A stretch of DNA of 64,000 nucleotides from Cymbidium sinense (taxonomy: Eukaryota; Streptophyta; Magnoliopsida; Asparagales; Orchidaceae): NCBI GenBank assembly GCA_021442155.1, contig CM038221.1, positions 28,363,906 to 28,427,905 of the forward strand, in the 5' to 3' direction. Both the position numbers and the translations under genes were made by a program. Positions 9,701-22,800 of the stretch are shown one piece after another. How positions within the stretch are numbered: position 1 is the stretch's first letter; each line of letters starts with the position of its first letter. The notes below the pieces were generated by a model. That model saw only the letters and a program-made list of their open reading frames with translations, did no database searches and was not told the DNA's origin.

Positions 9701-12625
9701 CGGAGCGATCGGGTGCTGTCGTACAACCTGAAAAGAGAAACTTGGTAGCCGAGCTCTACCCTTATACAACTTGGTATATGAAATAATAATTACAATTTAC
9801 AAGTGAATAAATGCTATGGGGGTCTTCCTGTCTTCATTCTTCATGTCTCCTTCACTTCTTCATTTGGATGTGCTTGCTTCAAAGGCATCATAGGGCCTTC
9901 TAGAATAAAACCTTCTAGCCACTGCTCATCATAATCCCCCATAACATTAACCCTAATTCCTAATACAAATTTTCATTCAAAATAGAAAAAGTAAATCTAA
10001 CTACAAACTGGAAAGTAGAGCATTTATATTTATTTTAAGCACCTCTTAAGCACAATCTCCTACATAAAATATGATTAGGATAATCACGGCCTACTATCCA
10101 GTCTACAGAGCATACACCCTAACATCCAATCTATGGAGCATACACCCTAACATTCAGTCTAAAATAATATATCATAAAACCAAACATACATCACTCCATG
10201 CACCACCCTAACATAAAGCTAAAAGTGGTGACTTACCTCTAAAATGCGTGTATTGAGGCTTGTGTGGTATGCCTTAATTAAGCTTTGTTATGATTTTCTA
10301 AGTATGAAAGGGATTTAATTTAAGAGGTTGATTTTAGTTTAAGTGAATTAATTGATTTGGAAATTCTTACTTAGCATTTTCTTTTGTTCCATTTGGCTTA
10401 CACTTAGCAACTAAGTATTATAAAGAGAAGAAAAGAGAGGGTCACTCTCTTTTATCCCTATCTTAAGTCACATCTAAAGCAAATTACTTAATCAATTCTC
10501 TTTAGAAAATGGCTTATTACACATTTTAAATTAATTCTAAGTTTACGCTCACTTGAAATAATCTCATTCAATAAGAAATGAATCTTAAGATTAATTGAAA
10601 TTAATTACTTTGACATGACACATATTCATTCATTCTTTCGATCATATATAGCATGCACATGATTAAATCCTAAGCATGTCTATACATACAATATGTCTTA
10701 GCACACTTAAATGATGAATGTAAGCATATATTTTTAGAACTTAGATGTTTCATTTGATTGAATTATTTTATCATATTAATTTAAAGTTCTATTTAAATTC
10801 TTATATAAAATTACATAGGAATGAAATTAAATAGGTACGTGTCATTGTTAACCAAGGAAGTGAGGTAATCAAATGACCACTTTGGGGCTAGCTAAAGCCT
10901 CGTATTCTCGGAATTCCAAACTATATACCCATTATATTCAAACATACGTAAGCTCATACACATGAACATAAGAAAGAAGGCTTTAAACCATGTGATCAAT
11001 CAACTCAATCATTTGAACAAATATGAATGCATGTCTTTCTTAATAGAAAAAGGAGATTTTAATTCACTAGCTAAATGCACATACAAGTGTATAAAAGTTT
11101 TAAGTGGATACTTTGCCATTGTTAAACTAGGGAAGTGAGGTAATCAAATAACCTCCTTAGAGCTAACTAAAGCCTCGTCTTCCCGGGATATCCAAGCTAT
11201 ATACCCATTAACATTCTTACTTATATAAATCGACACATGAATGAAAGAAAAGAAACTTCACTTCATACACTTAAGCTATAATAACAAACATGTCCTATGT
11301 ATTTATAACTAGCATTCATAGCATGTATAATCATTCATTTATAAGTTCTGGAAAATATATTTGAATTTAATAATGATAATAGCAACACATATATTAATTT
11401 AAATCAACACATGCAAGCTTGACATAAAGGAAACCATTTAATTTTAATTAATTTTTGAAGAAATGAATGCATGAATCAAGTGACATACAACATTTAATAT
11501 GATTGGAAAGAAATAAAGGGACATAAGCACATGATTTCATTCAATTCAATTAACTCTTAAAGATAATCATACTAAATAAGCTCATTTAAAATAAACCAAA
11601 ATTTATTAATTTCATATTTGATTTGATCTAAGAGATGTGAGAAGGTTTGTTAATTCTAATCCCATTCCCCTTGTGTGAGTTAATTTGGTTTAATGAAAAG
11701 CAGTTAGATTGATTTTATGGATTAATTAGGTTAAGGTATGAATTAAATCAATTAATTAACCCTTACCTATGTTACCTTAAGATAATTAATTAGATGATTA
11801 TGAGCCAATGTAATATGCAAATGAATTGAAAAGTAAATAGCAATGCTCCTATGAAATGAAAAGGGCCTATTGCAATTAGCTCACAATCATTAATTAATTA
11901 AGCTTAAAGAACTGACTTAATTACTTTTATGATTTTCTCACACATGTGAGCTAACTATAATTTCATTAAATCTCTTTAGGTTATTAAACACCTCAAGCTC
12001 TACCCATGGATAAATTAAGGAAAATCAGATACAATTACCCTTTAATTAGGTTAATCAAGACATTAATCCATTAATCCATTCCCACTTTACTTAATTAGCA
12101 TGTTGGATGAAAAAGAGAAGAAAATTTAGGGAAAAGATTAGGAGGGAGGCTCCAATACAATTCCCTAAGTCTCTGCACAGTTCAATGGTGATTAAGGGGT
12201 CCAATTTATTGATTAAATATTGTTCGCATGCTTAATTATCACTTAATTAAGTTAAAAGAGTAGATAAGGCTTAAACAATCAATTCCCCCAATTACTCAAC
12301 AAATAAATTCCAAGAAAAATAGGGGAGGTAGAGGTCTTCCCCCTAAATATTCTCAGAAAGTTTGAAATTGATTGGTTAATTAATTATGGAGTAATTATGC
12401 TAATTAAATTCTAATTAAACCCAAATTAAGCCAAAATTATTGTTCCAAAATTAATTAAAAATAATTTCAATGGATTCCCCTCTAAAATACCTTTAAAATG
12501 AGCTATTATTTATATTTTTTGAATTTTTTTATAATTAGTTATAAATTTTGAAAGTTTTATCCTTAAAAACACATTAATTAGCCTTAATTAAGTCAAATCC
12601 CATCGACACTTTCCACATGGCACTG
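9701..12625. other. AT-rich stretch without a recognisable gene
   Basis: Rich in TTAATTAA-type words (notably 11700-12450). It contains one dispersed direct repeat, listed separately. No coding similarity, RNA gene or clean element end was found. It could be the remainder of a long LTR. Confidence 0.5.
10842..11210 (+). repeat. Pair of about 93-bp direct repeats
   Basis: Copies at about 10842-10934 and 11117-11210, about 275 bp apart. Both contain GGAAGTGAGGTAATCAAAT, then CTAAAGCCTCGT and CTATATACCCATTA, with scattered mismatches. Probably an old tandem duplication inside a transposable element. Confidence 0.75.
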
Positions 12626-13650
12626 CGGGATTGGCTATTTAAGTTAGCATATCAAGGTCGAGTCACCGACGACACGCGTATTGATCCCCGCCCCGATCCG
12701 ATCGCATGACTAATCGAGAGGGAGAAAAACATACGATCTAACGTGATCTGATCAGAGCCGTTCGTTCCAATCATGCAAAATGGACGGCCTGTGATCCTCC
12801 TTTCCATGAGCGATAAACGACGGAGGCCGACGACCATGGATCGTTTGATCCGAGCTCACCTTAGCTCGGATTCACTCCAAACCCACACCTTCGTGCAAGG
12901 GATCCACAAAGATTCAATGGCTATGATGGGCTCACATATGAATTTCCTTCGAAAAGCTCCAACCAAATTTTCCTATTTCTACGATTTTAGGAATTACTTT
13001 GTCGGAGCTCAAGACCTGCAGTGGGATCGACGGAGGTCACTACGTCTAGTAGAGATGAGCCCTTGTTGAGAAGTAATCAAGCCAATTCCCTTGGTTCGCT
13101 CGGTGGATCAACTTCCGTCTCTATGGAGCTTAGCTTTCATCAAAATCCCTCCACTGGTGGCTTTGGAGCTTGGGAAATGACATGGGTGGCTTCGACGACA
13201 TGCATGGGAGGTGTGTGTAAGAGGAATTTGATTGAGATGGAGTATTGGCGAAGTTAGGATCGAGATTGGAGTGCCCTATTTTGGTTTCATACAGGGAGGA
13301 GAAATGCCAAAAAAGGGGAACTCAAGATGGCTCTACGGATTGCAAGGAGGTTCAAAATCGCACTTAGGAACTCTCACCATTCAAATTGATCCATTTCCAT
13401 GAGAATTGAGGGGGTATACCCCTCGATTTGCTGAGGTGGACGAACGGATGGTTTCCCATTTTTCATTCCAGCCACCTTCAAAGCATCGGAGTGGTCTCAT
13501 TCAAGTCCACGTGGCTCGTATAGATTGGGAGAAGCCATGGTAGGAGCCTCCAAGGTGGATTTGGGCAGATTTCTTTGCTTGGATCCCTTGGGTTTTTGGT
13601 TTGCATGAGAGGTGAGTTAACTCACCTCCCTTTAGTTCATGGTAAGTCCT
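12626..13650 (+). promoter_or_regulatory. GC-richer, promoter-like patch; possible LTR or 5' gene remnant
   Basis: Composition changes from the AT-rich left flank to a GC-richer stretch with CTATTTAAG (about 12634-12642) as a TATA-like box. It contains open stretches 12773-13069 and 13021-13257, overlapping in different frames, with no recognised domain. It resembles the regulatory and leader part of a plant gene or LTR more than a coding exon. No direct support for transcription. Confidence 0.25.
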
Positions 13651-13919
13651 AGCACCTTTTGGAGTGGGCTAGGAGGTTTAGGGATCCTTCATTTGGAAGT
13701 TGTATGGCTATCAAGGTGAAATGAAGAGTCGACTTTGCCATATTTGATAAAATCTCACATGGGGGAGAGGATCCATGGAGGATTTGCATTGGAATTGGCT
13801 CTAAATGGGTTTGGGATGATTTTAGGACCCAAGATTTTGGGTTTAATGCCTCCAATAGGTCATGGGTTGGTTTCATGGGTTTTTTCTTCATTTGGTCAAA
13901 TGGGTTCATATTGGGTTAT

Positions 13920-14560
13920 GTTGAGTTGAGTTGACCAATTGGTCAAATTGGGTCAAACCAAAGCTTGGGTTAGGTTCAAATGATTATTTGATAAGTTTTG
14001 GTTCAAGTGGTTTCAATCAATTTGGCCTAGGTTTGATTTTGGCTCACTTGAATTCATATAGGTCAAATAGGCTAAGTTGACCAATTTGACCAAATTGACC
14101 AAATTGACCAAATTGTTAAGTGTTGGTTCATGTTCAATTAGTTGATTAAAAATAATTGTAGGCTTTGGTTTGAATCAATTTGATTTTGGCCAACTTGACC
14201 CTTTAGGTCAATTTGGGCTAGGTTGGGTCAAGTTGGCCAATTGGTCAAATTGGGCTTAATTATAATTTTGGTCAAGTTCAATAATCAATTTGGAATGAAC
14301 TTGAGCCATTAGCTAAAACCAATTTGGATTAGATTATGATTTGACCCATTTTGACCTTTTAGGCCAATTTGGGTCAACTTGGATCAAATGGTCAATTGAC
14401 TTGGTTTGACTCAATTGAGGGTCAGGTCATGTTCAATCATTGATCATGAGTTGCTGTGAATCAATTATTTTAACCAATTTAGTATATGATTAGTTTTGGC
14501 TAGTTTATGTTTCATTTGAGCTAAAGGTTGAATTGGTCAAAGGACCAAGTTGACTTTATT
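13920..14560 (+). repeat. Degenerate GGTCAA/TTGACC-rich repeat
   Basis: Dozens of TTGACC / GGTCAA words, densest at 14075-14120 where the TTTGACCAAA-type unit recurs about every 10 bp. Looks like an expanded and eroded short tandem repeat. Confidence 0.7.
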
Positions 14561-14599
14561 TGAATTTTGATTTAATTTGATTTGATTTTATTCAAAGGA

Positions 14600-15130
14600 C
14601 CAAGGTATAAATTGGATTTTGATTTAATTTTGAATTTAGTTTTGGCTATTTGAATTTTTATTTCATTTATATTTGAGAATATAAATGAAGATATAAAGAA
14701 TTCATGAGAAAATCACTTGAGTTTGAAGTGATTTGGAAGTAAATTTGACCAAGCTCATAGATGTAGGTCAAAAGGGCTAAGAAGGAAATCAATTTAGTTT
14801 GATTTATTTTTGATCATTGGAAGGTGGGTCTCATTTATATTTATGAATATAAATGAAGGAATAGTTGATTTATAAAGAAACCAATTAATTTTGGGTTGAT
14901 TTTGGTTAATATTTTGTTAAGCTTATGGAGGCAGGTCTATATTACTTAAGAAGGGTCTTGGCTTAATTTGATTTAGTTTGATATGATTTTGGTCATTTGA
15001 TATGGGTTTCATTTATATTTGTGAATATAAATGAAATAATGATTGGTTTATAAAGAAATCAATTAAGTTTGGGTTAGGTAGATATTTGGTTAAGCTCATG
15101 AGAATGGGTCATATAGTTTAGGAAAGAAAT
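14600..15130 (+). repeat. Three-copy tandem repeat (about 170-177 bp) with a conserved hairpin
   Basis: Each copy holds a near-perfect inverted repeat with arms TTCATTTATATT / AATATAAATGAA and a four-base loop that varies (TGAG, TATG, TGTG). They lie at 14662-14689, 14831-14856 and 15008-15035. Flanking text is also shared: TTATAAAGAAA followed by CAATTAA after the hairpin in copies 2 and 3, and an AAGCTCATG-like segment further on. Confidence 0.8.
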
Positions 15131-16790
15131 TTTTGAACTTGGATTTGATTTTGGGTTTCAATCATTTGGAGTTGAGTTTGGATTTGGATTTGATAGTTTG
15201 ATTGAAGGATTGAATTGATCTTTGAGAAAATCAAATGAATTGGGATTGATTTGAATTTGGTTAAGGCTAAATCCATAAGATGAAATCCAAGGGCTTATGG
15301 AGAAATTTTAAGCTTTGATTTGATTATATGATTGATTATGAATTTTGGAAATTTGGTTTGGATTTGGCATGAATTTGAGGTTTGGTTTGAGAAGGAAAAC
15401 ATGGATTGGGTTTAGGCTATAAGGTAGGCAAGTCTTCCTAAGTCCCTAAGGCATAACCTATCCCTATGGCTAACCCTCCTAAATCTCTAGGCTTAGGTCA
15501 AGTGTTCACCTAATCACTAAAAGTATCTTAAGACTAAAGAGCTCTTAGTGTCCATAAAGTCCTATATCTATGATGGGGAAGTTGAGAACTCACTCTAAAA
15601 GTGTGGTCAACATACTACATTAAGAGTTATGATTTTTAAAATGTTGTGATGTTAAACTTTTTATAATATGATATGCAACTTAGCCTAACAAGATGGTTGT
15701 TTATATATCTTATTTAGGTGGGTCTGTTTTAGTTATTTTTTTACTACAGTTTTCATTTTATTTGTTATTTAATTTATCAATACTACGCTTAGTTTTATGC
15801 TGGATATGCATGTACAAGTGTATAACTTAGAGAAGAGAGATAATGTAAGATGGAGATGGTATGATTGATTTGAAATAAGTGAGAATTTACCAAGACATAT
15901 CCAGCTAAGAAGGAAGCAACAAGAAAACAGATGTTTGATACAAAATTCAAAATGGATAAAGTTCTAGGTGGTTATTATATTGGACTAGGCATCACAAGCT
16001 TTCAATTAAAGAGGATTGAAACATCCTCTAAACCCATCATGCACTTCAGAAGTTATTATAAGTAATTACTTCATTAAAACCCAACATGCATATCAGAAAT
16101 GAATCAAATGATCTGCATAGTGTAGTGCAGTCCCCCTCATCACTGAAGAGATCATAACAGCTATAGAACAAAAGAATAGAAATCAGTTGGGTGATGTTTG
16201 TGGCATAGATAAAGACATAAACATGGATACCATAGCACATGATGAAAACGAATAATAAAGACATCAACTAATCAACATCACAACATGGCAACATTTACTC
16301 CCAAATTTTTATTCAAACCAATCAATGAAACCCGCAAGGGCCGCAAGCCTTAAAGGCTCAAACAGAACAAATAGATGTAGATAGTAAACCCTAAACACCA
16401 AATTTTGATCCTCCTTGAAACAAAGCTTTCAAAGATCAAGTAACAAAATAGCTAGATATATATATATAGTAAACCCTAAACACTAAAATAGATATGACAT
16501 AACAAAATCAAACAAAGAATAGTCACTTCAACATTTGAATGCACATTCCAACCAGAAACTAAACACCGAAAATCAAAAATTCGAGAAATTTCAAGAGCAT
16601 TTTTGAGTCATCTAGAACCCACAATATTCTTCATATTTTAATCACTTAACAAATTAAAAAGAGAAATTGCATAGCAAAAATTTATTTAATGAATCTATTC
16701 TGACCATAAGAGAACCATAAATAAGAGGTAAGCAAATCTCGAGAGGCAACTCATAAAGTTAGGCAAGATGGAGAAAATAATAATCGATAC
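15131..16790. other. Intergenic stretch without a recognisable gene
   Basis: TTTGATTT-rich low-complexity sequence to about 15400, then ordinary AT-rich DNA. Open stretches such as 16046-16267 show no domain. AAACCCTAA telo-box-like words occur near 16386, 16470 and 16793. Confidence 0.5.
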
Positions 16791-17010
16791 TAAACCCTAA
16801 AAAAGCAGAAATCGCAATCGAACTTCGGTGGTTCGGCTCTTCCCGTAGATTACAACGTCTCACAACTCATGCTCTCGCAGAGAAGGGAAGGAGATTGAGA
16901 TTTGGGAACTCACGGTCGCAAAATTAGGGCAACAATCAAAATGACAATTTTCGAATTGAGAGCTGTGATTATGTGAACCCATCCCCTGTCTCGTGAGCTT
17001 AAATAGGTAG
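16790..17010 (-). promoter_or_regulatory. Possible promoter and first exon of an unidentified minus-strand transcript
   Basis: The minus strand has a CTATTTAAG box at 16998-17006, followed by a less AT-rich stretch with CT-rich leader character and an AAACCCTAA word at about 16793. A 38-codon ATG frame exists in it but resembles nothing known. The combination is seen in 5' regions of plant housekeeping genes, yet no downstream coding exon was found. Confidence 0.25.
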
Positions 17011-18690
17011 GTTTTAAGATAAAGGAAATCTCAAATCTGAATTGTTAATTTAAAAAATATATATATAGAATTTTAATGCTTCTGATTTCATCCAAATCAT
17101 TAAATTAATTTTATTTTTTATAATATATCTAAACTTATTTAATTTAAATATTATTAATTAAATTAATTATTCAAATAAATATAAATTTATTAATTAATAT
17201 TTAATGATATAACATACAAATTATATACTATTTATATTATTTATAAATATTTATTTATTTAGAGTCAAACCGAGCCGAACACGAATGAACAAAGGATTGT
17301 TGTGTTGTCATTTATCGGCTAAAATATTTATTAGCGTTAGATACTTACTTAAGCAGTAGAACGAAATTTCTTAAAACGAGCAACTATTTACAAACGAGCT
17401 TTTTTTTACTTTCTACTATTTATAAAGAAATTAAATCAATCTAACCATCCAAACTTAATGTTTAAGTCTTCAAAATGAGAGTATTTTGAAATAAATATCT
17501 TCTTATTGATTTTTTTAAGTGACTCATTTTCATGCACTTTTCTACTTTTTTTTTTTTTACTTCATTTATTATATTGGCAAATTATTAAATTAATAAAAAT
17601 AATATTTATTCGTTTCAAAAAAAATAATTTCAATAAAATTAATATAATAATTTTATAATTCTAACAAATTTAATATATTTTATGACAATGAAATCGAAAT
17701 AATTATAAATAAATAAATTATTTACTATAAAAAACTGCTCGCTCTTATATCTACATAATCTTAAATCATATTTACTTAATGTGATTGTTCCTACTAAGCA
17801 CAAAAAATAACATTAATGGAGAATTAAAATTACTTTAAAATCAAGAAATAAAAATACACTCATGTAAACCTTAAATTTCTATTAATTTGGATGATGAAAT
17901 AAGTCTAACCTTCTTTTACATACTAGAGGGACTACTGAAGTTATCCTTTTAAATAATTTGAGATTATTTTAATATGAAATTGAAGGTAATTTTGATCTTT
18001 TTTATAAAATAAATATTTGATCTCATATTCTATGGCCTGCACCTCAAAAAAAAAAAGGATGAAAGGAAATAAGAGTCTGTCAACCTAATCATTTAATTGA
18101 TAACTCCAAAATGCATCAATTAAATAATGACAAGTTAATCAAATATCCATTTACAAGAGTACATGTAAGCCTTCTTGTTATGAAATAAATGCTAAAAATA
18201 TTCCCAAAGCCATCACATAAATGAATCTGCATGTGGAAATGCTTTACATAAATGCTTGGCCAAAATAATTGACTTGAAAAGGCAATTATTAATATAAAAA
18301 GAAATCATGCTTTAATGTGGTGATTTAGAAGGGAGAAATAATCATAATTAAATTGAAAATAATAATCAAAATATAGTTCCTAACATATAATCTATTGTAT
18401 AAGGTATTTTTGAAAGGAAATATGCCTAAACCAGTATAGTAAAAAATAAAAAAATAAAATCATTCTTTAAGCATCAGTTATCTCCGCAGCTTTGCAAACT
18501 TCAAATACATCCGTTATCATATGAAGCACTTTAGAAGAAAATTTAAGTTTTGCGGCGAATCATTTAGAAATGTTCATGTACATCACAGCTTTCCCTTGCA
18601 AGCTCCATGCATTGTTCTTAGCACAATGCTTTCCTTAAGATGACCCTTGATCTTATCATATATACTATTATTGGCCACCCATCTCCATAA
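17011..18690. other. AT-rich intergenic stretch downstream of CAF1
   Basis: Very AT-rich, with T runs (for example 17551-17560). No gene or clear element was seen. Confidence 0.5.
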
Positions 18691-18698
18691 GATAGAAC

Positions 18699-18704
18699 TT
18701 TATT
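18699..18704 (-). terminator. Candidate poly(A) signal of CAF1
   Basis: AATAAA on the minus strand about 220 bp beyond the CAF1 stop codon, a normal 3' UTR distance in plants. Plant signals are loose, so other nearby sites are possible. Confidence 0.4.
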
Positions 18705-18920
18705 CTGATGTAATGCGAAATTCAAAACCTTAATAATAACTTTCAAGACTCTTATCAGATATTGAATCAAGTAAATTGTCATGATTCCGATGGTTGAACT
18801 TTATGTTTGCTTGACAGGTAGAGATTCCAGTTCAAAACTCACTGTTTCCAGAAAACTTCCATATGAAAATGATTAAAAGTAGTTCAAATATCCTTCTATG
18901 GATGACTTCGTAGATTCAAC

Positions 18921-19832
18921 TTAAGCCAGCAGCTTTGCTAGTTCATCTACTCTTAAGCTTCCATGTGGAACCACATCTGGAAACACCTCTTTCTTCTTCC
19001 TACTCCCAGATTTCTGTTTCTCATCACCTTTTACCTGAGAAAATACTAAAGTTTCAACACTAGATTCCTCCTTACTGTTCTCGCTCTTTTCTTTCATGGC
19101 CTTCGGGGATGCAGTTTTCTTAGACGGGTTCTGAAAGGTTGGTACACAGGGAGCTTTCCTGGCAAGAGCAACAGATTTTGACAGTACGATATCGGCATCT
19201 GAGAACTCCCCGTCCAATACCAAAGCATTTCCAGCCTCAACTGCTTGCCTGACAAGAAGCATGACACCTTCCAACCATGGGGAATTGGAAGCCTCGCAGA
19301 GACTCTCAGAATTGGCTACTCTGTTCTCTAATCCATCAGTGCCAATGTCAGTGAAATTCGCATATGATGCCAATAATGCATCACCCTTGCTGTGTGTAAA
19401 AAGTAGCTTCTGGCCTTCTTCAGGATCTGATCTTACAATTTGAAAACTGCTTTCTTCATGAACTCTGTCACATGGCTCCTCGACTGAGCTACCATCAGAA
19501 CTTGAAGCAGGTGATTCCAGCTTACTTGCTGTATTAACAGATTGAGTGTTAGGCGTTTGCACTTCAACTATATCCATCTTGGAAATATCTCTTGTATCTT
19601 CCTCGTCAAAATCTTTAAACAGATTCATATCACCACTTTCCTCTACAGCTTCTACCTTCTGTATTTCCACGTCATTTACTAATGAATCAGAAGCTTCAAA
19701 TGCAGCATCAATGGCAAGCCCCATAGCTTCATGATCACCATCTGATGATGGAAAAGATGATTTCCACTCTTTCCCTCTCCACATCAGTATATGCTCATAC
19801 TCAAATGATATTAGGACACATGGAACAAGGTC
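18921..19832 (-). CDS. CAF1: CAF1 exon 5 (end of CRM2 and C-terminal tail)
   Basis: Starts in phase 0 after a TTTTGCAG acceptor and encodes the end of CRM2, [20 protein letters not shown] then KEWKSS. A roughly 275-residue tail rich in Ser, Glu and Asp follows, with a conserved block [20 protein letters not shown] and the terminal VDELAKLLA. The stop is at 18921-18923. The ATG-like reading at 19838 lies in the intron and is not the true start. Confidence 0.93.
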   Translation of the reverse strand, partial: DLVPCVLISFEYEHILMWRGKEWKSSFPSSDGDHEAMGLAIDAAFEASDSLVNDVEIQKVEAVEESGDMNLFKDFDEEDTRDISKMDIVEVQTPNTQSVNTASKLESPASSSDGSSVEEPCDRVHEESSFQIVRSDPEEGQKLLFTHSKGDALLASYANFTDIGTDGLENRVANSESLCEASNSPWLEGVMLLVRQAVEAGNALVLDGEFSDADIVLSKSVALARKAPCVPTFQNPSKKTASPKAMKEKSENSKEESSVETLVFSQVKGDEKQKSGSRKKKEVFPDVVPHGSLRVDELAKLLA

Positions 19833-22800
19833 CTGCAAAACCAGGTTCGAGAACCGTATTAGTAAAAGAACTGCATCAGACAGGATGATGGTAACAGTGA
19901 TTCAATACCCTGAGCTTGGCACCTATCTTCCTGCAGTCACTTTTGTTCATATCCTTGCAGTTAATGCGAACCAGCTCACACTCCTCAAAAGCCTCTTTGA
20001 CATTTTTAACAAGGTTAGAATATAAGCCATTCTTTCCTGTTTGAAACATGCATAGGATTCAGATTAAAGAAATATATCATTATCTCCATTTTCAAAATAC
20101 TGATAATTTGTCATTATAGAGAAACGGGAACTTACAGCAATGATTTAGACTAAGCAATTGATATAGATACCATAATGCAATGGTAATGATTTTAAAAACA
20201 ATACACAGTAAGAGTTACAAAAAAACACTAATTGCCCGTGCCAATTACTTCACTATCCAGACAAAATAAAATAAAATAAAACGTAAGAAGAGTGAAGAAG
20301 TCAATACGAGAGCTCACCAAGCTTGCATATTGGAGGCAATTGGCGTCCTTTCTTGCGCATCTCAGTCGCCTCTTCTAATGTTAATCCCTCGGGAACACGC
20401 CAAACCAATCTAGGGTACACTGGTGTAATGGGCTTCCAAAGCATGAGAGGGTACTTAGGTCGGGTCCTATAATTGTAGTTGCGGCCACGAAACAAGTAGA
20501 GTACTCCTCCTCTACTATATATAGTCTTCCCTCCAGTTTTTTCCTACATAAAGAGCAATGGAACATTTTAGACGCTACATGGTTCAAAATAAGTTAATAC
20601 TTCAAGATAGATGAATCTAACTAATATTATACTCATGTGAAGAAATTAGATGCAGACCTTAACTACAAAGTGATACTATATGTTTGAGGAAGTGATGAAG
20701 TACAGAAAATTGAATATCTATAGAAAGAAACAGCTTTCCTAGCATAATAAAAGATGTAACAGAAGAAAGCATCTTAAATCTCTTGGATATGTGAGAAATA
20801 AAGGAAGAACAGGTAAAGATTAATAAAAAATCAAAAGGAAAAATGGTTTACATAAAGATTTAGTAAATCAGGATCTCTCTCATTACATAAACAATGGAAA
20901 AATATTTCCACATTAGGAAGCCCCCGTCTGATCTTCATACCTTTCTTATCACATTAAAATGGCAAACATGCTTTTGAATCGTTCTATTGTAGTAATCAAT
21001 ATAGAACCTAAAGACTGCTTTCCAAGTTATGTTCTCATTTCCATCAACAACATATTTTTGCAGTGAATACTTCAATGAAATATACTCAGTTAAGAAGAAT
21101 TATATCAATAACAACAATAACAACAACAACAATAAAATAAAAATTAAAAATAATAATAATAAAAGTATATAAAAAAATAACAATAAGCCTTTATCCCACT
21201 ACATGGGGTCGGCTACATAAATACTTCTTCTATTGTGTTCTATTAAATGTCAAATTCTCATTTATTTCTAATAAAATAAGATCATTTTTTATACTATCTG
21301 ATCAAATCATCTTAAGTCTACCTCCAATTTTCTTCACATAGATAAAATCAAATACATCTACTCTTCTAATCGGGTCATCAGATGCTGAAATTTTATGTAA
21401 CCAAACCATCTAAGAGAACTCTCTCAAATCTTATTTATCACTGGAGCTAATCCAACCTTTACACCATATAATAGTTTTGCATTTTATCTCTAAGTGTAAA
21501 GCCACTCATCCACTTGAGTATCCTCTCTTTGCAACACTAAATTTAATTTTATGCTTCTCTTTTATTGGCCAACATTCTGCTTTATAAGTCATTGCAAGTC
21601 TTATCACCATCTTATAAAATTTTTCCTGAAATCTAAGCGGTACTTTTCTATCACATAATAGGCCAGATGCATTTCTCCACTTCAACCATCCAACTTGAAT
21701 TATATTAATAAAATTATATCAATGCAATCACCTAATCTAAAAGAGTGCAATTTTGAGACTTTCTTAGGAGTTGTTTGGTTGCCTGAAAAAGGAATACTGT
21801 GTAAAAAGAATACAGTGTATTTGAATTACTTTAAGTTGTTTGGTTAAAAACTCTACAAATACATTAGTTTATTTTTTTTTATTTCGTAAAATAAATGTAA
21901 AGTATTTTTAAGGTTGTTGTGGGTGGGCGACAAGTCGATGGCGGGCGGTGATACCACAACAGAGAGGCATGGCGGTTGTTGTCATAGCATTTATTAGCGT
22001 GTATTTGAAATTAAAATGGTGAATTCCAAATACATCAAAATTTACCCATCTAAGAATTCTAAATACATTACATATTAAAATTTTACTTTGCATCTTGCCA
22101 AACACAACAAATTTGAAATCTCCTACAATTACATACTTTACACTCTAAAGTACTCAAAACAAACAACCCCTTCATAGATTTTTTAGAGTTGCAGTATCAA
22201 CTGAAGGAATAGTTGTTGATCATGACAAAGTAAAAGAAATAGCTCCTAGTGATATAAAATCTCTCATAAATCAATGGCTCAAACAACATGGTTGTGCTAA
22301 GTAAAAACAAAGAATTATCAATGTTTAAAAAGGTAAAATTGGGAATTGACACATTTTGTCGTAGTGAGGCGAGGCGTAAGCCTCGAAACAAAAAAAAAAT
22401 CAAAAAATTGACAAACTATTAATATATTCATCTGATTCATTATCATAAGACACAAATCACAAATCATAATATTATTGATATCCATGTATGTCACATCAGT
22501 CGAGTCGAGCTCATGAGTCGAATTCGACGGACTTCGGATGCAACAATGCACAAATCGAAGCTTAAATATTCTTGACGTCGGCTAATTGACCGTCGACGAA
22601 TGAACTTCATCGTGTTGAGCTCGAAATTGTTCGAATATCGTACATAATTTGACGATCAACCGTCGAAGAAAATTCGTCGACCACTGTATCGGGTTGAGGC
22701 TACGACGATGCTAGAACCTCCGTTGAAAATTGATCATCATTAGCGTCGAAGCATTGACCTATCAATGATGTTTGCTCAATTTGGGCAGTATGTGCAAATA

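Noticed and set aside
12652..13257. Short open stretches in the GC-richer patch
   Set aside because: Overlapping frames on both strands, no motif; treated as promoter-like sequence only.
13920..14560. Dense TTGACC words as a cluster of WRKY-factor binding sites
   Set aside because: They come from an eroded short tandem repeat and no gene start is nearby; binding sites by chance expansion are the simpler reading.
18921..20587. A separate short gene in 18.9-20.6 kb
   Set aside because: It lacks a start, and its first exon continues in phase from the fragment at 27974-28101 and exon 1 at 46.4 kb; it is the 3' part of CAF1.
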